Below, in pieces: positions 10,793-19,034 of a stretch of 64,000 bases of DNA; position 1 is the first letter of the stretch, and the number at the start of each line of letters is the position of its first letter. Source of the DNA: Enterobacter asburiae (lineage in GTDB: Bacteria > Pseudomonadota > Gammaproteobacteria > Enterobacterales > Enterobacteriaceae); NCBI GenBank assembly GCA_011754535.1, contig JAAQVN010000001.1:2046001-2110000 (forward strand). The letters run 5' to 3'. The position numbers and the translations under genes are program-made. A model generated the notes under the pieces. That model worked only from the letters and a program-made list of their open reading frames with translations, had not been told where the DNA came from and made no database searches.

Positions 10793-10898
10793 CGCTGATT
10801 TTAAGATAAAAGGAAAATGGATACGGCGTTTCAGAATTAATCAATGCCGTTTCACATAATATTGTTATCAAGGCGTTAAGCCATGATGACAACTTTTG

Positions 10899-10921
10899 GC
10901 GGCAGGCGTTTGACCTGCCGC
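10899..10921 (-). terminator. Hairpin after mtcC
   Basis: GCGGCAGG/CCTGCCGC stem seven bases past the mtcC stop on the minus strand, followed by CAAAAG, so the T-run is poor. It is a plausible operon end. Confidence 0.6.
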
Positions 10922-10928
10922 ATTTTGC

Positions 10929-12074
10929 TTATTTTTGCAGCGCCTGACTGAGGTCGGCAATCAGGTCTTTCGGATCTTCAATGCCCACCGACAGTCGAAT
11001 CAGCTGCGGCACAATGCCGTTTGCCAGGCGTTGTTCCAGCGGAATCGAGGCGTGCGTCATGCTGTAGGGCTGGCTCACCAGGCTCTCTACGCCGCCCAGG
11101 CTTTCCGCGAGGGTGAACAACTTCAGGTTGCGAATCACCTCTGTGGCGCGTTGCGCATCGCCTTTTACCACGACGGAAATCATCCCGCCTGGCAGGGCCA
11201 TCTGCGTGCGGGCAAGCTGATATTGTGGATGCGATTCCAGCCCGGGATAGAACACCTTTTCAACCAGAGGATGCTGCGCCAGCCATTGCGCAATCGCCAG
11301 CGCGTTGCTGCTGTGCTTTTCTACCCTCAGCGCAAGCGTGCGAATTCCGCGCAGGGTCAGGAAGCTGCTAAAGGGATCCAGGACGCCACCGACCGCATTT
11401 TGCAGGTAGCCAAGCCGGTCCGCCAGCGCCGGGTTATCACCCACCACCGCCAGCCCGGCCACCACGTCCGAATGGCCGTTAAGGTACTTGGTGGCGGAGT
11501 GCACCACGATATCGAAACCCGACGCCAGAGGGCGGTGGATCGCCGGCGACGCGAAGGTGTTATCCGCCACGCTGATGACGTTATGGCGCCGCGCGATAGC
11601 GGCAATGGCCGCCAGATCCGCCAGCTTCAGCAGCGGGTTGGTCGGCGTTTCCACCCACACCATGCGCGTATCCGGGCGAATGGCGGCCTCAAGCCCCGCT
11701 AAGTCGTCAGGCTTAACCCAGCTGACCTGCAGGCCGGTGCTGCGCTTGCGCACGTTTTCAATCAGGCGGTACGTCCCGCCGTAAACGTCGTCAATGGCGA
11801 CGATATGGCTGTCTTTGTCCAGCAGTTCGAGCACCGTGGAGATGGCGGCGAGACCGGAAGCAAAGGCGTAACCGCGCGTGCCGCCTTCCAGTTCAGCGAT
11901 AGCGGTTTCCAGCGCGTGGCGGGTAGGGTTGCCGCTGCGGGAATACTCAAAGCCGGTATGCTCGCCGGGTGACGGTTGCGCAAACGTTGAGGTGGCGTAA
12001 ATCGGCGGCATGACCGCGCCGTGCTGGTCGTTGAACGCGCCGCTGTGGACGCTCAGGGTTGCCAGGTTTTTCAT
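10929..12074 (-). CDS. mtcC: Cystathionine gamma-lyase (MtcC type)
   Basis: 381 residues, a PLP enzyme of the Cys/Met metabolism family. The PLP lysine is in SATKYLNGHSD. Alone it could be a gamma-synthase (MetB) or a gamma-lyase. Its position 11 bases after a cystathionine beta-synthase points to reverse transsulfuration: cleavage of cystathionine to cysteine, 2-oxobutyrate and ammonia. The same pair in Klebsiella pneumoniae (mtcBC) recycles methionine sulfur to cysteine during sulfate starvation. The name is transferred from that system. K-12 has no such pair at this locus. Confidence 0.85.
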   Translation of the reverse strand: MKNLATLSVHSGAFNDQHGAVMPPIYATSTFAQPSPGEHTGFEYSRSGNPTRHALETAIAELEGGTRGYAFASGLAAISTVLELLDKDSHIVAIDDVYGGTYRLIENVRKRSTGLQVSWVKPDDLAGLEAAIRPDTRMVWVETPTNPLLKLADLAAIAAIARRHNVISVADNTFASPAIHRPLASGFDIVVHSATKYLNGHSDVVAGLAVVGDNPALADRLGYLQNAVGGVLDPFSSFLTLRGIRTLALRVEKHSSNALAIAQWLAQHPLVEKVFYPGLESHPQYQLARTQMALPGGMISVVVKGDAQRATEVIRNLKLFTLAESLGGVESLVSQPYSMTHASIPLEQRLANGIVPQLIRLSVGIEDPKDLIADLSQALQK

Positions 12075-12085
12075 CGTTTATTCCT

Positions 12086-13456
12086 TTATTGCTGTAGACG
12101 ATTGCGCCACGCGGTCAGAACGTCGCTGCGCGTAATCAGGCCGAGAAAACGGTCATTGTCGTTAATCACGGCCACCAGACCGCGGTCGAAGATGGCGTGA
12201 AGGGCGCTCTCCGGGGCGCGTTTGTCGAGGAATTCCACCTGACGCGTCATGGCTGCCGTCACCGGAAGGGCAAAGCGGTCGCCGTCGCCGCCGATATGCC
12301 GCAGCAGATCCCACTCGTCGATAATGCCCACCACCTTGTCGTCCTCAAGGACCGGCAGCTGGGAGATGTCATACAGGCGCATGCGTGCCAGTACGGTGGA
12401 AAGCGTGTCGTCCGGAGTGGCGGTGACGGTGGCGCCTTCATCGTGTCGCAGGGCGATGTAGTCGGAGAGATCGCCGGCCTGAGGGCGCGTGATGAGCCCT
12501 TGCTGACGCATCCAGTCATCGTTGAACATCTTCGAGAGGTACTTATTGCCGCTGTCACAGGCGAAGGTCACCACGCGTTTCGGCGCGGTTTGTGCCTGGC
12601 AGTATTTCAGCGCGGCCGCCAGCAGCGTGCCGCTGGAGGAGCCCGCCAGAATGCCTTCCGTTTTCAGCAGATCGCGCGCAGTGGTGAAGGCTTCGCGGTC
12701 GGTGATGCGCCAGGCGCGATTCACCCCTTCGATGTGAGCCAGCGGCGGAATAAAGTCCTCGCCAATGCCCTCAACCAGCCAGGAGCCCGCGTCGTGGTAG
12801 CGTCCGGTTTCCACCTGGTCGGCGAGAATCGATCCGGCGGGGTCTGCCAGGACAAACTCCGTGTGTGGAGAGTGCTCGGCGAACCACGCCTGCAGGCCGC
12901 CGAGCGTCCCGCCTGAGCCGACGCCCACCACGATGGCGTCGATCCTGCCGTCAAGCTGCTCAAACAGCTCCGGTGCCGTGGTGGTGCGGTGCGCAAGCGG
13001 GTTGGCTTCGTTATTGAACTGGTCGATGTAAAACGCGCCGGGCAGCTCGTTAGCCAGACGCCGGGCGTAATCCTGGTAATAGGCGGGGTGGCCCTTGTTG
13101 ACGTCGGAGCGGGTCAGCACCACCTGGGCACCCAGCGCGCGCAGGTGGAAAATCTTCTCGCGGCTCATTTTGTCCGGCACCACCAGGATCAGCGAGTAGC
13201 CTTTCTGGGCGGCGATCAGCGCCAGGCCCAGACCGGTATTCCCCGCCGTTGCTTCAATAATCGTGCCGCCCGGCTGCAGCTGACCGGTGCGCTCCGCTTC
13301 GTTAATCATCGACAGCGCAACGCGATCCTTGATAGAGCCGCCCGGGTTCTGGTTTTCCAGCTTCAGGAACAGCGAGCAGGGACCGGTATCAAGCTTATGC
13401 AATTGGATAAGCGGGGTACGACCAATCAGTTCAGTGACCGAGTGATAAATCGTCAT
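12086..13456 (-). CDS. mtcB: Cystathionine beta-synthase (MtcB type)
   Basis: 456 residues from MTIYHSVTEL, whose start has AAGGAA about eight bases upstream; a longer in-frame start exists but lacks homology. The N-terminal PLP fold-type II domain (residues 1 to about 320) carries ENQNPGGSIKDR with the PLP lysine and EATAGNTGLG. Two CBS domains follow at about 335-456. The enzyme condenses serine with homocysteine to give cystathionine. Heme-ligand regions found in mammalian CBS are absent, as usual in bacteria. It forms an operon with the gamma-lyase and is divergent from a methionine ABC importer, which supports a methionine-to-cysteine route. Confidence 0.9.
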   Translation of the reverse strand: MTIYHSVTELIGRTPLIQLHKLDTGPCSLFLKLENQNPGGSIKDRVALSMINEAERTGQLQPGGTIIEATAGNTGLGLALIAAQKGYSLILVVPDKMSREKIFHLRALGAQVVLTRSDVNKGHPAYYQDYARRLANELPGAFYIDQFNNEANPLAHRTTTAPELFEQLDGRIDAIVVGVGSGGTLGGLQAWFAEHSPHTEFVLADPAGSILADQVETGRYHDAGSWLVEGIGEDFIPPLAHIEGVNRAWRITDREAFTTARDLLKTEGILAGSSSGTLLAAALKYCQAQTAPKRVVTFACDSGNKYLSKMFNDDWMRQQGLITRPQAGDLSDYIALRHDEGATVTATPDDTLSTVLARMRLYDISQLPVLEDDKVVGIIDEWDLLRHIGGDGDRFALPVTAAMTRQVEFLDKRAPESALHAIFDRGLVAVINDNDRFLGLITRSDVLTAWRNRLQQ

Positions 13457-13856
13457 GATGTTTTCCTTTCTGGATGTCATGACGGGATGATAGGGCGGTG
13501 AAATTTTCGCAATAAAGAACCATTCACTGCCGTTTAGAACGGAATGGAATATAAATGCCGTTTTTGGATGGCAGGACAGCAAGACGTAAAGTTGTCCGGA
13601 AGTGAGGATGGCTATATCCGCATAAAATGCTGCAAAAATGACCGTTTTTTGAGCGAGTCAGCCAGCGGATATGCGTCTGGCAGATAATCATTGCTGAAAT
13701 TGGTCTAAATGCTTTCGACCCTGTAAATCCGCTGCTTATTATCTCAGGTTATAACACATGCTTTTTTGTTCATTTAAAAGCTGATAACGCCTGTTTACTA
13801 TCTTTTGGACATCCATACTGCTAAACCGCCAGGGGCGGATCGGATAACGAATAAGA
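13457..13856. promoter_or_regulatory. Divergent control region, mtcBC / metNIQ-like
   Basis: 400 bases between two divergent sulfur operons with no credible gene. Single met-box-like words occur (AGACGTAA at about 13581, GGACATCC at about 13807), but I see no clear tandem pair of AGACGTCT units, so MetJ control is only suggested. In Klebsiella mtcBC answers to CysB, Cbl and MetJ. CysB sites cannot be called by eye. Confidence 0.4.
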
Positions 13857-14879
13857 ATGATCGTACTCAGGAATATTTCGAAGGTTTTCGACAACGGAAA
13901 GGTCGCGCTGACTGCCGTTGATAACGTCAATTTGACGATAGAGCAGGGACAGATTTACGGCATTATCGGCTACAGCGGCGCCGGGAAAAGCACGCTGATT
14001 CGTCTGCTGAACGGTCTGGAAAAACCCAGCGCCGGAAGCGTCACCATTAACGGGCAGGATATCTCTGCGGCAAAAGGTGAAGCGCTGCGTCAGGCGCGTC
14101 TGAAAATCAGCATGGTGTTCCAGCACTTCAACCTGCTGTGGTCGCGCACGGTGAGCGAGAACATCGCTTTCTCGATGCAAATCGCCGGTGTGCCAAAAGC
14201 CCGGATTAAGGCGCGCGTGGCCGAGCTGGTGGATCTGGTTGGCCTGAAGGGGCGTGAGCATGCGTATCCGTCGCAGCTGAGCGGCGGGCAAAAGCAGCGC
14301 GTGGGTATTGCGCGTGCTTTGGCTAACAACCCTGACGTGCTGCTCTGCGATGAAGCCACGTCCGCGCTCGACCCGCAGACCACCGATCAGATCCTCGATC
14401 TGCTGCTGGACATTAACCGTCGCTTCAAACTCACCATCGTGCTGATTACGCACGAGATGCACGTGGTGCGCAAAATCTGCGACCGCGTGGCGGTGATGGA
14501 GAACGGTAAAGTCATGGAGGAGGGCGACGTGCTGAGCGTCTTTACCCATCCGCAGCAGCCGATTACGCAGCAGTTTGTCCGCCAGGTGAGCCAGTACGCT
14601 GAGGAAGAAACCTTCAATACCGAACTGGCAAACGATCTGGAAGGCACGGTCATCAGGCTGACCTTTACCGGGCACAGCACCCATAAGCCGATCGTGGGTG
14701 AACTAACCCTGCGCTACGGCCTGCCGTTTAACATCCTGCACGGGAAAATGACCCAAACCGCCCACGGTGTGTTTGGCCAGCTCTGGGTGCACGTGGTGGC
14801 ATCCGACGAACAACTGAACAATATCCTCGCCGACCTGCAGCACAGCGATATTGAAGGCGAGGTGATTAAACATGGCTGA
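13857..14879 (+). CDS. Methionine-type ABC importer, ATP-binding subunit
   Basis: 340 residues, MetN family. It contains Walker A GYSGAGKST, signature LSGGQKQR, Walker B LLCDEATSALD and the switch region LITHEMHVV. A C-terminal NIL regulatory domain (about 265-340) is typical of MetN and allows inhibition by internal methionine. It is likely a second MetNIQ system beside the canonical one near the rnpB/yae region. It overlaps the permease gene by eight bases. Its neighbour mtcBC suggests that it feeds methionine or a related sulfur amino acid into reverse transsulfuration. Exact substrate unknown. Confidence 0.9.
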   Translation: MIVLRNISKVFDNGKVALTAVDNVNLTIEQGQIYGIIGYSGAGKSTLIRLLNGLEKPSAGSVTINGQDISAAKGEALRQARLKISMVFQHFNLLWSRTVSENIAFSMQIAGVPKARIKARVAELVDLVGLKGREHAYPSQLSGGQKQRVGIARALANNPDVLLCDEATSALDPQTTDQILDLLLDINRRFKLTIVLITHEMHVVRKICDRVAVMENGKVMEEGDVLSVFTHPQQPITQQFVRQVSQYAEEETFNTELANDLEGTVIRLTFTGHSTHKPIVGELTLRYGLPFNILHGKMTQTAHGVFGQLWVHVVASDEQLNNILADLQHSDIEGEVIKHG

Positions 14880-15540
14880 GAATCTCTTTCCGCATCTCAA
14901 GTGGGATCAACTCTGGGCGGCAACGCTGGAGACGCTTTACATGACCGCGCTTTCAGGCGTAGCGACTTTTGTGCTGGGCATCGTGCTGGGTCTGGCGCTG
15001 TTTTTAACCGCGCGCGGCGGGCTGTTCCACAACCGCACGGTTTACAGCGTGATTTCGATTGTGGTGAACGTGTTCCGCTCTATTCCGTTCATCATTTTGA
15101 TTGTATTGCTGATCCCGTTCACGAAAACCATCGTGGGGACCATCCTTGGCGCCAACGCGGCACTCCCGGCGCTGATTGTGGGCGCAGCACCGTTCTACGC
15201 ACGCCTGGTGGAGATCGCCCTGCGTGAAGTGGACAAAGGCGTTATAGAAGCAACGCGCTCGATGGGCGCACGACTGAGCACGTTAGTGTTTCGGGTTTTG
15301 CTGCCGGAATCATCACCTGCACTGGTATCAGGCATAACGGTGACGCTCATTGCGCTGGTGAGCTACAGCGCCATGGCGGGGGTGATTGGTGCCGGCGGTT
15401 TGGGAAATCTGGCTTATCTGGAAGGATTCCAGCGCAACCATGGTGACGTCACGCTGGTGGCAACGGTGACCATTCTGATCATCGTTTTCATTATCCAGTT
15501 CTGCGGCGATGTCATTACATCACTGTTAGATAAACGCTAA
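14872..15540 (+). CDS. Methionine-type ABC importer, permease
   Basis: 222 residues, MetI-like (MetI has 217). Five hydrophobic segments are visible, with the EAA loop around IEATRSMGARLSTLVFRVLLPES. It starts inside the end of the ATPase gene, so translation is probably coupled. An ERIC repeat begins directly after its stop codon and separates it from the binding-protein gene. Confidence 0.92.
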   Translation: MAENLFPHLKWDQLWAATLETLYMTALSGVATFVLGIVLGLALFLTARGGLFHNRTVYSVISIVVNVFRSIPFIILIVLLIPFTKTIVGTILGANAALPALIVGAAPFYARLVEIALREVDKGVIEATRSMGARLSTLVFRVLLPESSPALVSGITVTLIALVSYSAMAGVIGAGGLGNLAYLEGFQRNHGDVTLVATVTILIIVFIIQFCGDVITSLLDKR

Positions 15541-15664
15541 TACCCGTCATATTTCGAGCCTCAGGCGCGTTGGCTGCATTCGTTCACCCCAGTCACTTAC
15601 TGTATGTAAGCTCCTGGGGATTCGCTCACTTGCCGCCTTCCTGTGACTCGAACTATTTAGGGTA
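15541..15664. repeat. ERIC (IRU) element within the importer operon
   Basis: 124 bases with terminal inverted repeats (TACCCGTCATA and TATTTAGGGTA) and the diagnostic core ATGTAAGCTCCTGGGGATTC plus CACCCCAGTCACTTAC. This is the classic enterobacterial repetitive intergenic consensus of about 127 bases, in reverse orientation. It fills nearly the whole gap between the permease and the binding-protein gene, so it is transcribed as part of the operon and can fold into a long stem. Confidence 0.95.
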
Positions 15665-15688
15665 ACAACAACACACAGGAACCACATC

Positions 15689-16501
15689 ATGAAAAAGACA
15701 CTGACGCTGATTGCCGCCGCAACCCTGAGCGCCCTGAGCTTCGCCTCCTGGGCCGACACCCTGACCGTGGGCGCGTCCAACACGCCGCACGCCGAAATTC
15801 TGGAGCAGGCCAAGCCAATTCTGGCGAAGCAGGGTATCGACCTGGAGATCAAACCGTTCCAGGACTACATTCTGCCCAACACCGCGCTGGCGGGACATGA
15901 CATTGACGCCAACTATTTCCAGCATATTCCTTACCTGAACAGCGTGCTGAAAGATCACGCGGGCGATAAAGACTATGACTTTGTCAGTGCGGGCGCGATC
16001 CACATTGAGCCCATCGGCATCTACTCCAAAAAATACAAATCGCTGAAGGACCTGCCGGAAGGCGGCAAGATCATCATGCGTGATGCGGTTTCCGAAGAAG
16101 GCCGTATTCTCTCCATCTTCGAAAAAGAGGGCGTGATCAAGCTGAAGCCGGGCATCGATAAAGTGACCGCGCGCATCAGCGATATCGTCGAGAACCCGAA
16201 AAAGCTGAAGTTCACGCCGAACGTGGAAGCGTCTCTGCTGCCGCAGATGTATAACAACGACGAAGGCGACGCGGTGGTGATTAACGCCAACTACGCGATT
16301 GACGCCGGTCTGGACCCGGTTCATGACCCGATTGCGGTCGAGAGCGGTGAAAACAACCCGTACGCCAACATCATTACCGTGCATCGCGGCGACGAGAAGA
16401 AGAAAGACATTGTCGCGCTGGTGAACGTGCTGCACTCCAAAGAGATTCAGGACTGGATCCGCACTAAATACAAAGGCGCGGTCATTCCCGTAAACAACTA
16501 A
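15689..16501 (+). CDS. Methionine-type ABC importer, periplasmic binding protein
   Basis: 270 residues, NlpA/MetQ family. The signal peptide ends near SFASWA-DT and holds no cysteine. MetQ itself is a lipoprotein with an LAGC lipobox, so this paralogue should be a soluble periplasmic protein. Mature sequence includes TLTVGASNTPHAEILEQAKP and the family hallmark DIDANYFQHIPYL. An AGGA ribosome-binding site precedes the start, after the ERIC element. A strong terminator follows. Confidence 0.92.
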   Translation: MKKTLTLIAAATLSALSFASWADTLTVGASNTPHAEILEQAKPILAKQGIDLEIKPFQDYILPNTALAGHDIDANYFQHIPYLNSVLKDHAGDKDYDFVSAGAIHIEPIGIYSKKYKSLKDLPEGGKIIMRDAVSEEGRILSIFEKEGVIKLKPGIDKVTARISDIVENPKKLKFTPNVEASLLPQMYNNDEGDAVVINANYAIDAGLDPVHDPIAVESGENNPYANIITVHRGDEKKKDIVALVNVLHSKEIQDWIRTKYKGAVIPVNN

Positions 16502-16520
16502 TTATCTGATTTTCAAGATG

Positions 16521-16553
16521 AAGCCCGGCGAGTTTCTCGCCGGGCTTCTTTTT
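16521..16553 (+). terminator. Terminator of the metNIQ-like operon
   Basis: AAGCCCGGCGA/CTCGCCGGGCTT (outer ten pairs perfect) followed by CTTTTTT. Confidence 0.9.
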
Positions 16554-16611
16554 TGTATCCGGCAGGAGAATCATTTAAGCTCAACGTTTAACAGGCAATG
16601 GAGTGATGACG

Positions 16612-16821
16612 ATGGGTAACGTGACCAAAGATGAAGCGCTGTACCAGGAGATGTGCCGGGTGGTCGGGAAGGTGGTGCTTGAGATGCGTGATTTAGGGCA
16701 GGAGCCAAAGCATATTGTCATTGCCGGAGTCCTGCGAACCGCGCTGGCGAACCAGCGCGTTAAACGCAGTGAATTGACAACCGAAGCGATGGAAACGGTG
16801 GTTAAAGCGCTGGCCGGGTAA
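16612..16821 (+). CDS. fumD: FumD, small fumarase
   Basis: 69 residues, nearly identical to E. coli FumD (YdhZ), for example LGQEPKHIVIAGVLRTALAN. It is reported to have fumarase activity. In-frame GTG and ATG codons lie 6-9 bases upstream. The ATG at 16612 is chosen because GGAG lies eight bases before it and the length then equals the E. coli protein. Its last 20 bases overlap, tail to tail, the end of the amino acid permease gene on the other strand. Confidence 0.93.
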   Translation: MGNVTKDEALYQEMCRVVGKVVLEMRDLGQEPKHIVIAGVLRTALANQRVKRSELTTEAMETVVKALAG

Positions 16822-17488
16822 GGCGCCAGCGTTTCGCAAGCTGCTCGAGCGAGCAGCAGAGCAGGTAGTAGACCACGCCCGTAAAGATAAAAATGGCCGC
16901 CGGGTAGATTTGCACCCGGTTGTTGACCTGGCCCGCTACAGTCGTCAGTTCCGGGACGTTCACGATAAACGCCAGCGACGTATCCTTCAGCAGGCTGATA
17001 AATATCCCCACCAGAGACGGCAGAATATTGCGCATCACCTGCGGGAGCAGCACGCGCCACAGGGTTTGCCGCGTGCTGAACCCCTGGGTCAGTGCCGCTT
17101 CATATTGCCCGGCGGGCAACGCGTTTAGCCCGGCGAGAACCGAATGCATGACCGATGCCGCCGTGAACCAGGCCAGTGCCAGCGTGACGGTAAGCGCCCC
17201 CGGCAGATCGCCGCCGGTCATCAGCGGCAGCAGATACCACATCCAGAAAATCACAAAGATGAGCGGAATACCGCGTATCAACTCTGCCCATAAAAACAGC
17301 GCCTTACGCCCAGGTCCGGGATAGCGCCACGCGGCGCACGCCAGCGCAATACCGCCGGGCAAAGCAAGTATGGCGGCACCCGCGGCCATCAGCAGCGAGA
17401 GCAACACGCCTCCGGGCTCACCCGCAGCGGCACGTCCCCACAGCAGATAATCCAGGTTATCAGCAATCACGTTAAATCCGGCAATCAT
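16802..17488 (-). CDS. Polar amino acid ABC importer, permease 2
   Basis: 228 residues, HisM/GlnP-type inner-membrane permease with about five membrane segments. The EAA-like loop is ALTQGFSTRQTLWRVLLPQ, followed by the usual SLLKDTSLA. It is the last gene of a four-gene operon and overlaps permease 1 by 17 bases. The family moves polar or charged amino acids; the substrate cannot be read from the sequence. Confidence 0.9.
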   Translation of the reverse strand: MIAGFNVIADNLDYLLWGRAAAGEPGGVLLSLLMAAGAAILALPGGIALACAAWRYPGPGRKALFLWAELIRGIPLIFVIFWMWYLLPLMTGGDLPGALTVTLALAWFTAASVMHSVLAGLNALPAGQYEAALTQGFSTRQTLWRVLLPQVMRNILPSLVGIFISLLKDTSLAFIVNVPELTTVAGQVNNRVQIYPAAIFIFTGVVYYLLCCSLEQLAKRWRLTRPAL

Positions 17489-18218
17489 GCTGAGCCCTCC
17501 CTGCGCGGGGGCCGAGTCGCGTCAGTAGCATACCCATCACAACGCCGGTAAGCAGATACAGTGCGGTTCCCACGGTAAAGGCCTCCAGCGCGTGCGCGTT
17601 GTAGCTTTCGATCTGCCGCACCTGACAGGTGAGTTCGGCAAAGCCAATTCCGCTGGCGAGGGAGGAGAGCTTCATCAGGTTGAGATACTGACCGACGACA
17701 GGCTGCCAGGCGTTCGCCAGTCCTTGCGGCAGCAGAATGTAGCGAAATAACCGCCAGGCAGAAAACCCCTGCGCCAGCGCCGCTTCCCGCTGTCCGCCGG
17801 GGACGGAACGCAGCCCGGACTCAATCTCCTCAATTAAAAATGCTGAGGTGAACACGCCCAGCCCCCAGGCAGAACATAAAAATTCAGGGGTGAACCACCA
17901 GACGTCACCGGGCAGAATCGACCAGGCGTGATCGGCATTCACGACGTCCCTAAGCCCGAGCGGCAGGCCGTTCCAGGCGGCGAAGTACCAGAACAGGAGC
18001 TGCACCAGCAGCGGCGTGTTGCGAAACAGCGAGACCCAGCCGCTGACGACGGCATGACCAAACCGTCCTGCGGAGAGGCGAAGAAGCAGAAACAACAGCG
18101 CTAGCAGGGTGGCAAGCGCCAGTCCCGCAAGCGTGACCCACAGCGTGGTGAGAAAACCGGATAAAATCCACTGCAGGGGCTGCCCGGTCAGCACGCCCTG
18201 CCAGTCGAACGCGTGCAT
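17472..18218 (-). CDS. Polar amino acid ABC importer, permease 1
   Basis: 248 residues, HisQ/GltJ-type permease. The EAA loop is AALAQGFSAWRLFRYILLPQG, broken here as AALAQGFSAW then RLFRYILLPQG, and NLMKLSSLA follows. Its ATG shares one base with the stop codon of the ATPase gene (TAATG), which indicates coupled translation. It pairs with permease 2 to form the membrane channel. Confidence 0.9.
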   Translation of the reverse strand: MHAFDWQGVLTGQPLQWILSGFLTTLWVTLAGLALATLLALLFLLLRLSAGRFGHAVVSGWVSLFRNTPLLVQLLFWYFAAWNGLPLGLRDVVNADHAWSILPGDVWWFTPEFLCSAWGLGVFTSAFLIEEIESGLRSVPGGQREAALAQGFSAWRLFRYILLPQGLANAWQPVVGQYLNLMKLSSLASGIGFAELTCQVRQIESYNAHALEAFTVGTALYLLTGVVMGMLLTRLGPRAGRAQHDCRI

Positions 18219-19033
18219 TACAGCGGCTCCTGGTGAAGTGGGTCGAGCACTTTTTGCAGGAACCGCCGCGCGCGCGGATGTGACGGCTGGCTGAAAAACT
18301 GTGCCGGCGGAGCGGTTTCCAGAATTTGCCCGCCGTCGATAAAGACGATCCGGTCAGCAATCTCCCGGGCAAACTGCATCTCGTGCGTCACCACAATCAT
18401 GGTGATCCCGCTGTGGGCAAGGGCCTTCATCACGTACAGCACTTCGCCAATCATCTCCGGATCCAGCGCGGAGGTGGGCTCATCGAACAAAATGATTTGC
18501 GGCGACGAGGCCAGCGCGCGAGCAATCGCCACGCGCTGCTGCTGGCCGCCGGAGAGCTGCGCGGGAAAGTGGTGGGCTTTTTCGAGCATCCCGACCTTTT
18601 CCAGCAGTGCCAGGGCGCGCGCCTGGGCAGGCTGCGGCTTCCAGCCGTGCACGTGCTCCAGTGCCAGGGTAATGTTCTGGCTGGCGGTGAGGTGGGCGTA
18701 AAGATTGAACTGCTGGAAAACAAAACCGACGCGGCTGCGTAACTGGCGCAGGGCTGCTGCGGCAAGTCGGGCGGTGGGTTTGTTATCAATCAGAATGTCG
18801 CCGTCACTGAGGGTTTCAAGCTGGTTGATAAGACGGATCAACGTCGATTTACCTGAACCGGATGGACCGAGGATTGCCACCACTTCACCCGGAGAGATGC
18901 TGAGGTTAATGCCTTTTAATACCTCGTGGTCGCCGTAACGTTTAACGACGTCACGAAACTCGACGCTGGCGTGTTCCAGATGTGAAAAATCCGCGGCGCC
19001 GGCCGCGGAGTGTGAAAATAAACCTGAGAGCAT
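18218..19033 (-). CDS. Polar amino acid ABC importer, ATPase
   Basis: 271 residues with Walker A GPSGSGKST, signature LSGGQQQR, Walker B IILFDEPTSALD and switch VVTHEMQFA. About 25 residues precede the usual family start (VEFRDVVKRYG); the annotated ATG lies one base after the binding-protein stop, so the extension is probably translated. It is the GlnQ/HisP-like motor of the importer. Confidence 0.91.
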   Translation of the reverse strand: MLSGLFSHSAAGAADFSHLEHASVEFRDVVKRYGDHEVLKGINLSISPGEVVAILGPSGSGKSTLIRLINQLETLSDGDILIDNKPTARLAAAALRQLRSRVGFVFQQFNLYAHLTASQNITLALEHVHGWKPQPAQARALALLEKVGMLEKAHHFPAQLSGGQQQRVAIARALASSPQIILFDEPTSALDPEMIGEVLYVMKALAHSGITMIVVTHEMQFAREIADRIVFIDGGQILETAPPAQFFSQPSHPRARRFLQKVLDPLHQEPL

Positions 19034-19034
19034 A

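Noticed and set aside
10469..10798. 109-codon ORF over the pykF leader
   Set aside because: It begins inside pykF antisense and crosses the pykF promoter and Cra site; no family features.
15541..15664. Degenerate miniature transposon between permease and binding-protein genes
   Set aside because: It matches the ERIC consensus core and ends; no target-site duplication or transposase remnant is needed to explain it.
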